DNA of 64,000 nt from Pseudomonas sp. GR 6-02 (GTDB lineage Bacteria; Pseudomonadota; Gammaproteobacteria; Pseudomonadales; Pseudomonadaceae). Positions 47,958 through 56,847 of this stretch are shown one piece after another; position 1 is the stretch's first letter; every line of letters begins with the position of its first letter. Position numbers and translations under genes: made by a program. Where the stretch lies: NCBI RefSeq assembly GCF_001655615.1, contig NZ_CP011567.1:682001-746000 (forward strand). Reading direction: 5' to 3'. The notes under the pieces were generated by a model that was not told the DNA's origin, searched no databases, and saw only the letters and a list, made by a program, of their open reading frames with translations.

Positions 47958-48155
47958 ATGTCCTTCTCTAAAACGGTTCAGAAGATCAAATCCCACATCG
48001 CTTTTTACAAAGACCTTGCCAAAGACACCGAAGGTGCTTCGGGCATCGAGTACGCAATCATTGCAGGCATGGTGGCCGTGGTGCTGGCAACGTTTGTGGC
48101 ACCTATCTCCACGGCGGTCACCACAATGTTCAACACGATTTCAGCTGCGCTTTGA
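47958..48155 (+). CDS. flp: Flp-type major pilin
   Basis: 65 aa from the ATG after AGGAGA. A 26-residue basic leader ends in KDTEG; cleavage after Gly leaves ASGIEYAIIAGMVAVVLATF with Glu +5 and Tyr +6, the Flp signature. It is small and highly hydrophobic, as type IVb pilins are. It is processed by the prepilin peptidase at 39686 and assembled by TadA/B/C. Only one flp gene is seen. A receiver-only protein gene follows 84 bp downstream. Confidence 0.93.
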   Translation: MSFSKTVQKIKSHIAFYKDLAKDTEGASGIEYAIIAGMVAVVLATFVAPISTAVTTMFNTISAAL

Positions 48156-48239
48156 TTTGAAGACTGGCACAGGCAGTCATTTGCCAATCCTGCAAAGGGC
48201 TTCTAACGTCATGGCTTAGTCCATTGCAGGTGTTGCCCC

Positions 48240-48650
48240 ATGAACGCTCCAACCCTCCCTCGGCAACAGCTTCTTCTGGTCGATGATGAGGAGGATGCGT
48301 TACTGGAACTGGCGGAGTTGCTGGAGGGCGAGGGTTTTACGTGTTTTACGGCAACGTCGGTCAAGCTCGCCCTGCATCATTTGACTCGTCATCCTGATAT
48401 TGCGCTGGTGATTACTGATTTGCGGATGCCGGAGGAAAGCGGCATATCGTTGATCAAGCGTCTGCGTGAGCACACGGCTCGTCAGCATTTGCCGGTGATT
48501 GTGACGTCGGGGCATGCGGATATGGAGGATGTGAGTGACATGTTGCGGTTGCAGGTGCTGGATCTGTTTCGCAAGCCGATCTATCACGTGCGTTTGTTGG
48601 ATACGTTGAATAATTTGTTTCCGCAGCCTCGGGGTTTGCTGAGTTCCTGA
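48240..48650 (+). CDS. Stand-alone receiver-domain response regulator
   Basis: 136 aa, nearly all receiver domain: QLLLVDDEEDALLEL, phospho-Asp in ALVITDLRMPEESGISL, and the Thr/Ser and Lys positions in VIVTSGHAD and LFRKPIYH. There is no output domain, so it acts as a phosphate sink or through protein contact. The acidic pocket and the partial similarity to the PprB receiver in layout hint at an input from PprA, which is inference. It lies downstream of flp on the same strand. Confidence 0.85.
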   Translation: MNAPTLPRQQLLLVDDEEDALLELAELLEGEGFTCFTATSVKLALHHLTRHPDIALVITDLRMPEESGISLIKRLREHTARQHLPVIVTSGHADMEDVSDMLRLQVLDLFRKPIYHVRLLDTLNNLFPQPRGLLSS

Positions 48651-48656
48651 GCGTAC

Positions 48657-48687
48657 TGTGGCGAGGGGGAAAGCCCCCCTCACCACA
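48657..48687. repeat. Single REP-like hairpin between receiver gene and MaoC gene
   Basis: TGTGGCGAGGGGG pairs with CCCCCCTCACCACA around AAAG, with one mismatch. It lies between two convergent genes, only five bases from the MaoC stop codon, and may terminate both. Confidence 0.65.
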
Positions 48688-48692
48688 ATCCA

Positions 48693-49547
48693 TCAGGCAA
48701 CCGGCCGCCACTGCCCCGCCATATGCTCGATCTCCCCGGCCCCCATCAACTGGAAGTCCCCACTGGACCCCGCCGCGCTGGACATCAGCGTCACCTCGCT
48801 GGGTAAACGCACCGGTTTTCTGAACTGCACCGCAATCTCGACGTTGGCCGTCGGCAAATGATCACTCAGGGCTGCCAGGGTGCGCGCCTTGTTCCACAGA
48901 CCATGGGCGATGGCGCTGGGAAAGCCGAAGAGTCTGGCGCTGATCGCGCTCAGGTGAATCGGGTTGTAGTCTCCAGACACTTTGGCGTACCGGCGACCAA
49001 TGTCCGCCGGTGCTTTCCAGTGGGCCACTTCGGTCAGCGACAAGGTCGTTGCAAACGCTTGCTCGACAGGCTCGCCTGCCAGTTTGACCCCGCGACAGAG
49101 CATCTGGCTTTCGGCTTCCCACAGCAGCCCCAATTGGTCGTCGAGCGTCGTCACTAACTCGAAGGTCGCGCCCTTGGCATGGGGTTGCAGGTTCTGCACC
49201 TTCACGCTGACCCGCACGCGGCTCACGCCACCCATGGGGCGCAAGATGCGGATGCGATTGCTCAAGTGAATCAGCCCCAGCAGCGGGAAGGGAAACGCCT
49301 TGGCGGTGAGTAGTTGCATCTGCAAGGCAAACGCCAGGATGTGCGGATACGTCGGTGGCAGCAGCCCGTTGTCGGCGAAACCACACACTTTGCGATAAGC
49401 CTCCAGGCGTTTCGGATCGACGTTGACCCAACAGTGATAACCCAGCTCAGGCAGTGTGGTGCCGGTGATTTTGCGTCGCGTCGCCGCTCTCAAATACAGC
49501 GTCTGCAGGCCCGGTTCGCTATTGAGTGTGTGCCAGTCGGTGGTCAT
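48693..49547 (-). CDS. MaoC-like (R)-specific enoyl-CoA hydratase/dehydratase
   Basis: 284 aa from the ATG at 49547. A double hot-dog fold is likely: an N-terminal half without the motif and a C-terminal MaoC domain with the catalytic Asp/His in YAKVSGDYNPIHLSAISARLFGFPSAIAHG. It starts three bases after the stop of the long FabG gene, so both are one unit. The pair would hydrate and reduce, or the reverse, acyl chains; whether on CoA or ACP is not shown. Confidence 0.85.
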   Translation of the reverse strand: MTTDWHTLNSEPGLQTLYLRAATRRKITGTTLPELGYHCWVNVDPKRLEAYRKVCGFADNGLLPPTYPHILAFALQMQLLTAKAFPFPLLGLIHLSNRIRILRPMGGVSRVRVSVKVQNLQPHAKGATFELVTTLDDQLGLLWEAESQMLCRGVKLAGEPVEQAFATTLSLTEVAHWKAPADIGRRYAKVSGDYNPIHLSAISARLFGFPSAIAHGLWNKARTLAALSDHLPTANVEIAVQFRKPVRLPSEVTLMSSAAGSSGDFQLMGAGEIEHMAGQWRPVA

Positions 49548-49549
49548 GG

Positions 49550-50902
49550 TCAGGCTCCCAACACGCTTTGCCCGCACACGCGCAGTGCTTGCCCGGTAAA
49601 CGCTCCGGTGCCCGGTTGTGCCATCCAGGCCACGGCTTCGGCGACGTCTTGCGGCAGGCCGCCCTGGCCCAACGAACTCAAGCGCCGCCCGGCTTCGCGT
49701 ACGCCGAAGGGCAGGTGCGCGGTCATCTGGGTTTCGATAAACCCTGGCGCCACCGCGTTGATGCTGATGCCGCGCCCTGCCAGCAGTGGCGCCCAGGCCT
49801 GGGCCAGGCCAATCAGCCCGGCCTTGCTCGCGGCGTAATTGGTTTGCCCGCGATTGCCGGCGATGCCGCTGATGGACGCCAACAGGATCACTCGGCCGTC
49901 GTCGCGCAGCGTGCCGCTGTCGAGCAGCGCCTTGGTCAGCACTTGTGGTGCGTTGAGGTTGACTGCCAGCACCGCGTCCCAGAACTCCGGCGTCATGTTG
50001 GCCAGGGTTTTGTCCCGGGTGATGCCCGCGTTGTGCACCACGATATCGACGCCGTCCGGCAAGTGTTCGATCAGTTGCGTGGCGGCGTTTTCGGCGCAGA
50101 TGTCCAGGGTGATGCTGCGCCCGCCGAGGCGCGCGGCCAAGGCGTCGAGGTCGGTTTTGGCCGGCGCCACGTCGAGCAGGATCACCTCGGCGCCGTCCCG
50201 GGCCAGGGTTTCGGCGATCGAGGCGCCGATGCCCCGGGCTGCCCCGGTTATCAGTGCCTTGCGCCCTGACAAGGGGCGTGTCCAGTCCATCACCTGCGTC
50301 GCACACGCCTTCAAACGTATGACTTGTCCGGAAATGAACGCACTTTTGGGCGAGAGGAAAAACCGCAACGGGCCTTCGAGTTGATCTTCGGCCCCTTCGC
50401 CGACATAGATCAGCTGCAAGGTGCCGCCGTTGCGCAGTTCCTTGGCCAGCGAACGGCTGAACCCTTCCAGCGCCCGTTGGGTGCTGGCGGCGAACGGGTC
50501 GCTCAAGGTCTCTGGCGCGCGACCAAGAATCACCAGGTGCGCATGGTGATCGAGGTTTTTCATCAGTGGCTGGAAGAACTCGCGCAGCTGTTTCAGCTGA
50601 TCGACCTGCACCAGGTCACTGGCGTCGAACACCACGGCTTTGAGTTTCTGGCCGTGGCCGGGAATCCACGCGGTGGCCAGGGTCGGATCGGTGCCGTAGC
50701 TGTAAATCGTGTCGGTCAAGCGGTTGGCGAGGGTGCTGATTTTTTCCGTCAGCGGGCCACCGCCAATCAACAGCGCCCCCTCGACAGGCCGCAATCGGCC
50801 TGCTTGCCAGCGTTCCAGCCGTACCGGCGACGGTAGACCCAGGGCAGCGACCACACGATGGCCGATGGACGAATTGGCGAAGTCGATATAGCGGTCAGAC
50901 AT
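49550..50902 (-). CDS. Long-form FabG-type 3-oxoacyl reductase
   Basis: 450 aa, about 200 more than ordinary FabG. Residues 1-205 look like a degenerate Rossmann domain without a usable cofactor motif. The C-terminal SDR domain has TGAARGIGASIAETLA (cofactor), HNAGITRD and the Ser-Tyr-Lys triad in LASISGIAGNRGQTNYAASK. It resembles the high-molecular-weight FabG4 group and PA4786 of P. aeruginosa. It is divergent from the thiolase gene across 192 bp and is co-transcribed with the MaoC gene. Confidence 0.87.
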   Translation of the reverse strand: MSDRYIDFANSSIGHRVVAALGLPSPVRLERWQAGRLRPVEGALLIGGGPLTEKISTLANRLTDTIYSYGTDPTLATAWIPGHGQKLKAVVFDASDLVQVDQLKQLREFFQPLMKNLDHHAHLVILGRAPETLSDPFAASTQRALEGFSRSLAKELRNGGTLQLIYVGEGAEDQLEGPLRFFLSPKSAFISGQVIRLKACATQVMDWTRPLSGRKALITGAARGIGASIAETLARDGAEVILLDVAPAKTDLDALAARLGGRSITLDICAENAATQLIEHLPDGVDIVVHNAGITRDKTLANMTPEFWDAVLAVNLNAPQVLTKALLDSGTLRDDGRVILLASISGIAGNRGQTNYAASKAGLIGLAQAWAPLLAGRGISINAVAPGFIETQMTAHLPFGVREAGRRLSSLGQGGLPQDVAEAVAWMAQPGTGAFTGQALRVCGQSVLGA

Positions 50903-51094
50903 GAATCACGCTCCAGAAGCCGGGGTTAAAAGTGTGGACCAGGAATGGCAATTAGTCGTTCGATCCACGAGATAAGGCCTACGCTTGAACATTGCAGGTT
51001 GATTTGAGCTTGGGTTTAGCAGGTCTTTCAGGAATTGCAGCCCGCTCCCACAGGGATGTGTGTTCACCATTGACTATCAGAAGGAGCTTTTTTC

Positions 51095-52372
51095 ATGACT
51101 CAGCTGCGTCGCGTCGCGATTATCGGTGGTAACCGTATTCCTTTTGCCCGTTCCAACGGGCCGTACGCCACTGCCAGTAACCAGGCGATGTTCACCGCAG
51201 CGCTGGAAGGCCTGATCGAGCGCTATAACCTGCACGGTGTGCGCATGGGCGAAGTGGCCGCCGGGGCCTTGCTCAAGTATTTGCGCGACTACGGCCTGAC
51301 CCGTGAATGCGTATTGGGCTCGCGGTTGTCGCCGACGACGCCGGCCTACGACATCCAGCAGGCCTGCGGTACGGGGCTGGAGGCGACGTTGTTGGTGGCG
51401 AACAAAATCGCCCTGGGGCAGATTGAATGTGGCATTGCCGGTGGTGTCGACACGGCCTCGGACGTGCCGATCGGCGTCAACGAAGACTTGCGCAAGATTC
51501 TCTTGCAAGCCAACCGTGCCAAAAGCACCGCTGACAAACTGAAAACCTTTCTGCAATTGCGTCCCCGACACCTGATCCCGGACTTTCCAAGTATCGGCGA
51601 GCCGCGCACCGGCCGGTCGATGGGCGAACACTGTGAATTGATGGCCCAGACCTGGGGCATCCCGCGTGACGAGCAGGATCGGCTGACCCTCGAAAGCCAT
51701 CAGAAACTGGCGGCGTCCTACGCCGAAGGCTGGCACAACGATCTGATGACGCCGTTCCTCGGCCTGACCCGGGACAACAACCTGCGCCCGGAGCTGACCC
51801 TGGAAAAACTCGCCTCACTGAAACCGGCCTTCGAGAAAAGTGCCAAGGGCACCCTGACCGCGGGCAACTCCACGCCACTCACCGATGGTGCGTCGGTGGT
51901 GCTGTTGGGCAGCGAGGAATGGGCGAAGGAGCGCGGTTTGCCGGTGCTTGCCTATTGGCGCGATGGCGAGGCGGCGGCGGTGGATTTCGTCAACGGTGCC
52001 GAAGGGCTGCTGATGGCGCCGGTGTATGCGGTGCCGCGATTGCTGGCGCGCAACGGCCTGACCTTGCAGGACTTCGATTACTACGAAATCCACGAAGCGT
52101 TTGCCGCGCAGGTGCTGTGTACGTTGAAGGCCTGGGAAGATCCGGAGTACTGCAAAACCCGTCTCGGCCTCGACGCGGCGCTGGGTTCCATCGACCGCAG
52201 TCGCCTCAACGTCAAAGGCAGTTCACTGGCCGTCGGGCATCCGTTTGCCGCTACCGGTGCACGCATTGTCGCCAACCTGGCGAAGCTGCTGGACGCGGCG
52301 GGCAAGGGCCGAGGGTTGATTTCGATCTGCGCCGCCGGCGGTCAGGGCGTGACGGCGATTATCGAGCGCTGA
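51095..52372 (+). CDS. Thiolase (acetyl-CoA acyltransferase)
   Basis: 425 aa. Catalytic cysteine in DIQQACGTGLEATLL, the His in SLAVGHPFAATGARIV and the second Cys in SICAAGGQGVTAIIE are all present. AGGAGC lies eight bases before the ATG. The pairing with the FabG and MaoC genes on the other side of the promoter region suggests one acyl-chain elongation or degradation route; the P. aeruginosa equivalents are PA4785/PA4786. Its stop abuts the convergent transporter stop with no spacer. Confidence 0.9.
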   Translation: MTQLRRVAIIGGNRIPFARSNGPYATASNQAMFTAALEGLIERYNLHGVRMGEVAAGALLKYLRDYGLTRECVLGSRLSPTTPAYDIQQACGTGLEATLLVANKIALGQIECGIAGGVDTASDVPIGVNEDLRKILLQANRAKSTADKLKTFLQLRPRHLIPDFPSIGEPRTGRSMGEHCELMAQTWGIPRDEQDRLTLESHQKLAASYAEGWHNDLMTPFLGLTRDNNLRPELTLEKLASLKPAFEKSAKGTLTAGNSTPLTDGASVVLLGSEEWAKERGLPVLAYWRDGEAAAVDFVNGAEGLLMAPVYAVPRLLARNGLTLQDFDYYEIHEAFAAQVLCTLKAWEDPEYCKTRLGLDAALGSIDRSRLNVKGSSLAVGHPFAATGARIVANLAKLLDAAGKGRGLISICAAGGQGVTAIIER

Positions 52373-53401
52373 TTATTGAGGGCTGAGCACTGCCGCGTTT
52401 TGCTGCGCGGCCAGTTGCCGGTTGCGGTTGGCGTAACCCTCGGCCATCACCGAGCACACGATCAGCTGCAACGGGTGGTAGATCATGATTGGCAGCAGGA
52501 TCAACCCAAGGCCGGGGTTGGCACCAAAGATCAACGCCGCCATCGGTGCTCCGGCCGCCAGGGATTTTTTGCTGGCACAGAACACCGCGGCGATCTCGTC
52601 GGCGGGGCTGAACTTCAGCGCGTGGGCGGTGCGGGTGGTCATCCACAGGATGATCGCCAGCAGAATCGCGCTGCCAATCAACGCCGTGAGAATCACGCTG
52701 TTGCCCTGTTGCTGCCACATCCCCGAGACCATCGAGTTGCAGAACGCCGAGTACACCAGCAGCAGGATCACCAGCTTGTCGGCGATGTTGGTGTAGCGCT
52801 TGTGCCGAGCGAAAAACCTGCCCAGCCATGGCCGCAGCAATTGCCCGAGTACCAGCGGCAACAACAGCATCGCGCACAGGTCGAGCAGGGTTGAACCCAG
52901 GTCGATGCCGCCAGCGCCGCTGCCGACCACGAAACTCACCAGCAACGGTGTCAGGAAAATCCCCAAGACGCTGGACAGGCTCGCGTTGAGAATCGCCGCC
53001 GGTACGTTGCCGCCCGCGCTGCCGGTCAGGGCCACGGATGAGGAAATGGTCGAGGGCAGGGCGCAGAGGTAGAGGAAACCGAGCATCAGCAACGATGGGA
53101 TGTGTGAGCCCAGCAGTGTGTCGCTCAGCAGCCAGATCAACGGAAACACCGCAAAGGTGAAGACTTGAACCATCACGTGCAGCTTCCAGTTTTTCAGCCC
53201 GTGGCGGATCTGCTCGCTGGAGAGGTTGACCCCGTGCAGGAAGAACACCAGGAACACGCCGATGTTGATTACATACTCAGCGTGCATCCCGCCGCCGGTA
53301 GCGCCGAAGGTCGGGAAGAAATACGCCAGCAGCGTGGCGATCAGCATGCCGCACAAGAACCAGTCGGTGACCACGCGTTTAAGGTGTTTGAAGGCATGCA
53401 T
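52373..53401 (-). CDS. BASS-family (SBF-like) Na+-dependent transporter
   Basis: 342 aa with about ten hydrophobic segments, of the SBF-like group related to bile acid:sodium symporters. Motifs: FLHGVNLSSEQIRHGL, LCALPSTISSSVALT and VFCASKKSLAAGAPMA. The start at 53401 (MHAFKHLKRVVTDWFL) is tentative; an ATG at 53419 in frame adds six residues, and neither has a strong binding site. It diverges from the AraC regulator gene across 84 bp, which may control it. Substrate unknown. Same order as PA4784-PA4787. Confidence 0.83.
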   Translation of the reverse strand: MHAFKHLKRVVTDWFLCGMLIATLLAYFFPTFGATGGGMHAEYVINIGVFLVFFLHGVNLSSEQIRHGLKNWKLHVMVQVFTFAVFPLIWLLSDTLLGSHIPSLLMLGFLYLCALPSTISSSVALTGSAGGNVPAAILNASLSSVLGIFLTPLLVSFVVGSGAGGIDLGSTLLDLCAMLLLPLVLGQLLRPWLGRFFARHKRYTNIADKLVILLLVYSAFCNSMVSGMWQQQGNSVILTALIGSAILLAIILWMTTRTAHALKFSPADEIAAVFCASKKSLAAGAPMAALIFGANPGLGLILLPIMIYHPLQLIVCSVMAEGYANRNRQLAAQQNAAVLSPQ

Positions 53402-53485
53402 AACCGGCACCGAATCCATTTGTAAGAATTGATGACTTAGCCTAACGTCGGCCCTGTCAGCCGTCTTGCGACATAAGGCCAATCA

Positions 53486-54277
53486 ATGCCGACTAACGGA
53501 CAACTTACCCTCGAGCGGACCATCCCGGCGCTGACGGTGTTGCCGCGTCCGTTGTATGCGCGGGCGGAAAGCCTGAACGCCGGTTCGTGGACGCCGCCTC
53601 ATCGTCATGATTGGGTGCAGTTTTCCTACGCCATCAGCGGTGTTCTCGGCGTGCACACCGCCGAGGGCAGTTTCTTTGCGCCGCCGCAGTGGGGCATCTG
53701 GATTCCGGCGGATCTCGAGCATCAGGTCGTGACCTCGATGCGTGCTGAAATGCGCAGCCTGTATGTGCGCCGCGAGGACTGCCAATGGGCGGACGGGCGT
53801 TGCCGGGTGCTGGAAGTCACGCCCTTGGCCCGGGAGCTGATCAAGCGCTTTTGCCAGTTGCCGGTGGAGTATCCACAGGGCGACAGTCAGGAGGCGCGAT
53901 TGGTGGGCGTGCTGCTCGATCAGTTGGCGAGTCTGCCGGAGGTGGGGTTTTCCTTGCCGCTGCCCCGGCATGAGCGACTGCTGGGTTTGTGCAACGAACT
54001 GATCGAAAGTCCCGAGTGCTCGGTGACCTTGCAGGAATGGGCCGAGCGTTTGGGCATGTCGGAGAAAACCCTGATGCGGCTGTTTCAGCGCGAGACCGGG
54101 TTGAGCTTCCGCAGTTGGCGGCAGCGCATGCGGCTGCTGTCGTCGTTGAGTTTGCTGGAGGAGGGGGACAGCGTGACCAATGCCGCGCTGTCTTGCGGGT
54201 ATGACTCGACGTCGGCGTTTATTGCGGCGTTCAAGGGGTTGTTCGGGTTTACCCCCGGGGAGTTGTTCAAACAGTAA
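53486..54277 (+). CDS. AraC family transcriptional regulator with cupin domain
   Basis: 263 aa. An N-terminal cupin-type sensor (WTPPHRHDWVQFSYAISGVL; PPQWGIWIPADLEHQV) and a C-terminal double HTH (TLQEWAERLGMSEKTLMRLFQ; VTNAALSCGYDSTSAFIAAF). The ligand is unknown. Its start is 84 bp from the divergent transporter start, so it likely controls that gene and itself. Confidence 0.88.
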   Translation: MPTNGQLTLERTIPALTVLPRPLYARAESLNAGSWTPPHRHDWVQFSYAISGVLGVHTAEGSFFAPPQWGIWIPADLEHQVVTSMRAEMRSLYVRREDCQWADGRCRVLEVTPLARELIKRFCQLPVEYPQGDSQEARLVGVLLDQLASLPEVGFSLPLPRHERLLGLCNELIESPECSVTLQEWAERLGMSEKTLMRLFQRETGLSFRSWRQRMRLLSSLSLLEEGDSVTNAALSCGYDSTSAFIAAFKGLFGFTPGELFKQ

Positions 54278-54278
54278 T

Positions 54279-54424
54279 TGTGGCGAGGGAGCTTGCTCCC
54301 GCTGGAGCGCGAAGCGGTCCCGATTCAGCCAACGCGGTGCATTAGATATTCCGCGTTTGCCGGTTTACGACTGCTTCGCAGCCGAGCGGGACGGTGCGGC
54401 GATCCGACAAGCTCCCTCGCCACA
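54279..54424. repeat. REP pair (inverted) between AraC and MCP genes
   Basis: Outer arms of 17 bp (54279-54295 and 54408-54424, TGTGGCGAGGGAGCTTG and its complement) enclose 112 bp with further REP phrases: CTGGAGCGCGAAGCGGTCCC as in the pair at 14822, and GCGGTGCGGCGATCCGAC as in the element at 41535. It separates two convergent genes. Confidence 0.85.
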
Positions 54425-54456
54425 GGTATCGGTTTCGACCAGTTGGATCAGTGACT

Positions 54457-56403
54457 TCAGGTTCTGAAGCGGCGAACCAACCCGTCCAGCTCATTCGACA
54501 AGCCTGCCAGGCTCTGAGAATCCAGCCGCGCCGAGTTTGCCAATTCCGCCACCAACTGCGCATCGCCATGAATCTGGCTGATATGCCGATTGATGTCCTC
54601 GGCCACCTGATGCTGTTCCTCAGCCGCCGTAGCGATTTGAGTATTCATGTCGCGAATCACATCCACCGACTCACGGATCTGCCCAAAGCTGCTGCGCGCT
54701 TCACCGATGCGGGTCACCGATTGCTGAGACACCTCCAGGCTCGCATGCATCTGCTGTGTTACCTGACTGGTGCGCTTGGCCAGGTTGCCCAGCAGGCCGT
54801 CGATTTCCGCCGTGGAATCGGCAGTTCGTTTGGCCAGGGCGCGAACTTCATCCGCCACCACCGCAAAGCCACGACCCTGTTCACCGGCCCGGGCTGCTTC
54901 GATGGCCGCGTTCAGGGCCAACAAGTTGGTCTGTTCGGCGATGGAACGGATGGTCCCGAGGATCGACTGAATGTCGTTGCTGTCGCGCTCAAGCTGTTGC
55001 ATCGATTGCGCCGACTGTTCGATTTCCTGGCTCAAGCGATCGACACTGCTCACCGCGGCATCGATCTGCTGCTGGCCTTCACGGGCCTGGCGCTGACCGC
55101 TGTCGGCCGACTCGGCGGCCTGGCTGCAAGAGCGCGCGACTTCGTTGGCGGTGGCGACCATTTCGTGGAACGCCGTGGACACCATGTCCACCGCTTCACG
55201 CTGACGCCCGGCGGCTTGGGCCATGTCGCTGGACACCTGGGTCGAGCTCTGGGAGGTGGCGAGGATCTTGGTCGCGGCGCCGCCGATGCTTTGAATCAGG
55301 TTGCGGATCGCCGCCAGAAACTGGTTGAACCAGTTGGCCAGTTGCGCGGTTTCATCGCTGCCACGGATGTGCAGGTTCTTGGTCAGGTCGCCTTCGCCCT
55401 GGGCGATGCCTTCCAGACCGCTGGCCACGCTGCGGATCGGCCGTACGATCAAGCTGGCGAAACTGGCGCCGACGATGGCGAAGAACACCGCCAGTACTGC
55501 TGCGATGATCGCGATCAGCCAGGTCAGTTGAGTGGCCGAGCTCATCACGTCGGTCTGCTTGATCAGGCCGATAAAGGTCCAGCCCAGTTGCTCCGACGGC
55601 CAGACGTTGGCCATGTAGCGCTCGCCATTGAGCTCAACCTCTACCAGCCCTTTGCCGGCCTTGCCGAGTTGCGCGTAACCGTCGCCGAGGCTGCTCAGGG
55701 CTTTGAAGTTGTGTTCCGGCTGCTTGGGATCGACCAGTATGGTGCCGGTGTTTTCCACCAGCATCAGGTAGCCGGTTTCGCCGAGTTTGATCTGTTTGAC
55801 GATTTCAGTGAGCTGCTTGAGCGTCACGTCGATGCTGACCACGCCGCCATTGCTGCCCAGTTTGTTATCGATGGTGCGCACGGTGCTGACGTAGGTCGCG
55901 TCATCCTGAGCCCAGTAATAGGCCTCGGTGCGAAGCGGTTTGCCCGGCTTGGCCTGGGCCGCCTTGTACCACGGGCGCTGGCGCGGGTCGTAATTGCTCA
56001 GCTTCGCATCGTCCGGCCAGGACACGTAACCGCCCGCCGCCGTCCCGAGAATCGCGTAGGCGTAGGCCGGGTGGCTGTTGCCAAGGTCCTGGAGGAGGGC
56101 GAAGACCTTCTTGTCCATTTCGCCTTGGGGAATGCTCTCGGCGTTGGCGCTCATGTAGGTTTTGAGGCTGTCGTCGGAGTTCTTGATCAGCGGTTGGGTC
56201 GCCAGGTAGTCAACGTTCTGGCTGATGCCATCAAAGAACAGCTGCATGGCATTGCTGACCTGACGAATCTCGCGGCCACTGCCGTCGACAAAATTGTCCT
56301 TGGCGTCACTGCGCAAGTTCAGCACGACGAGGGTGGCGACCAGCACCACGGGCAAGCAGGCGATGATTGCAAACGCCCAGGTCAACTTCTGTTTGATGTT
56401 CAT
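54457..56403 (-). CDS. Methyl-accepting chemotaxis protein with dCache sensor
   Basis: 648 aa. Membrane helix ([21 protein letters not shown]), double-Cache periplasmic sensor (about 35-280), second helix, HAMP ([20 protein letters not shown]) and a signalling domain with tip [19 protein letters not shown]. The sensor contains YDPRQRPWY, spaced as the Y-R-WY part of the amino-acid-binding dCache motif, and GVVSIDVTL has the late Asp. The Tyr-x-Asp part between them is replaced by EAYYWAQDD, so an amine or amino acid ligand is possible but not proven. It stands alone between a REP pair and the RIO kinase leader. Confidence 0.9.
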   Translation of the reverse strand: MNIKQKLTWAFAIIACLPVVLVATLVVLNLRSDAKDNFVDGSGREIRQVSNAMQLFFDGISQNVDYLATQPLIKNSDDSLKTYMSANAESIPQGEMDKKVFALLQDLGNSHPAYAYAILGTAAGGYVSWPDDAKLSNYDPRQRPWYKAAQAKPGKPLRTEAYYWAQDDATYVSTVRTIDNKLGSNGGVVSIDVTLKQLTEIVKQIKLGETGYLMLVENTGTILVDPKQPEHNFKALSSLGDGYAQLGKAGKGLVEVELNGERYMANVWPSEQLGWTFIGLIKQTDVMSSATQLTWLIAIIAAVLAVFFAIVGASFASLIVRPIRSVASGLEGIAQGEGDLTKNLHIRGSDETAQLANWFNQFLAAIRNLIQSIGGAATKILATSQSSTQVSSDMAQAAGRQREAVDMVSTAFHEMVATANEVARSCSQAAESADSGQRQAREGQQQIDAAVSSVDRLSQEIEQSAQSMQQLERDSNDIQSILGTIRSIAEQTNLLALNAAIEAARAGEQGRGFAVVADEVRALAKRTADSTAEIDGLLGNLAKRTSQVTQQMHASLEVSQQSVTRIGEARSSFGQIRESVDVIRDMNTQIATAAEEQHQVAEDINRHISQIHGDAQLVAELANSARLDSQSLAGLSNELDGLVRRFRT

Positions 56404-56847
56404 CCGCGCTCCAGTTTTTCTTGTAGGCCCACGCAGTACTGATGACTCGCGGATTATTGGCAGCCGAAAACGTTTGATACGCCCCGATCCTTGAGCGCGC
56501 CTTCTTGATTGTTGTTGAGGCGATTGTCAGACAATTCCTTTTCTCTCTAATGACTTCGGCTGAAGCGCGGGGAAATTGAGGTCTTTTGAGAAAAATCCTG
56601 CGAACGCCAGGGATCGAGGTTAGATTCTGTCGCAAATACCTTGGCACTCCGTCGTCAACAAGTGGTTCTCGCTCAGCTATGATCCGGGGCGGTCGATGAG
56701 TTTTGCCTGATTAATCCGGCACATTGTGTGCTTCTTGATGTTCATGGGAACGTTCATAGGTCGGCAACCCCTCCCCCGAATGAGAGGATTGCCGTATAAC
56801 GAATGACTTTCGCGTGTTTGGTAATAAAGGACCCACAATAAAAGCTG
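56404..56847 (+). other. 444-bp gap between MCP and RIO kinase genes; leader hairpin
   Basis: No gene seen. It holds the divergent promoters. A hairpin near the kinase end, GGCAACCCCTC pairing with GAGAGGATTGCC (56763-56793, one mismatch and one bulge), would lie in the kinase mRNA leader 54 bp before the ATG. Confidence 0.5.
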
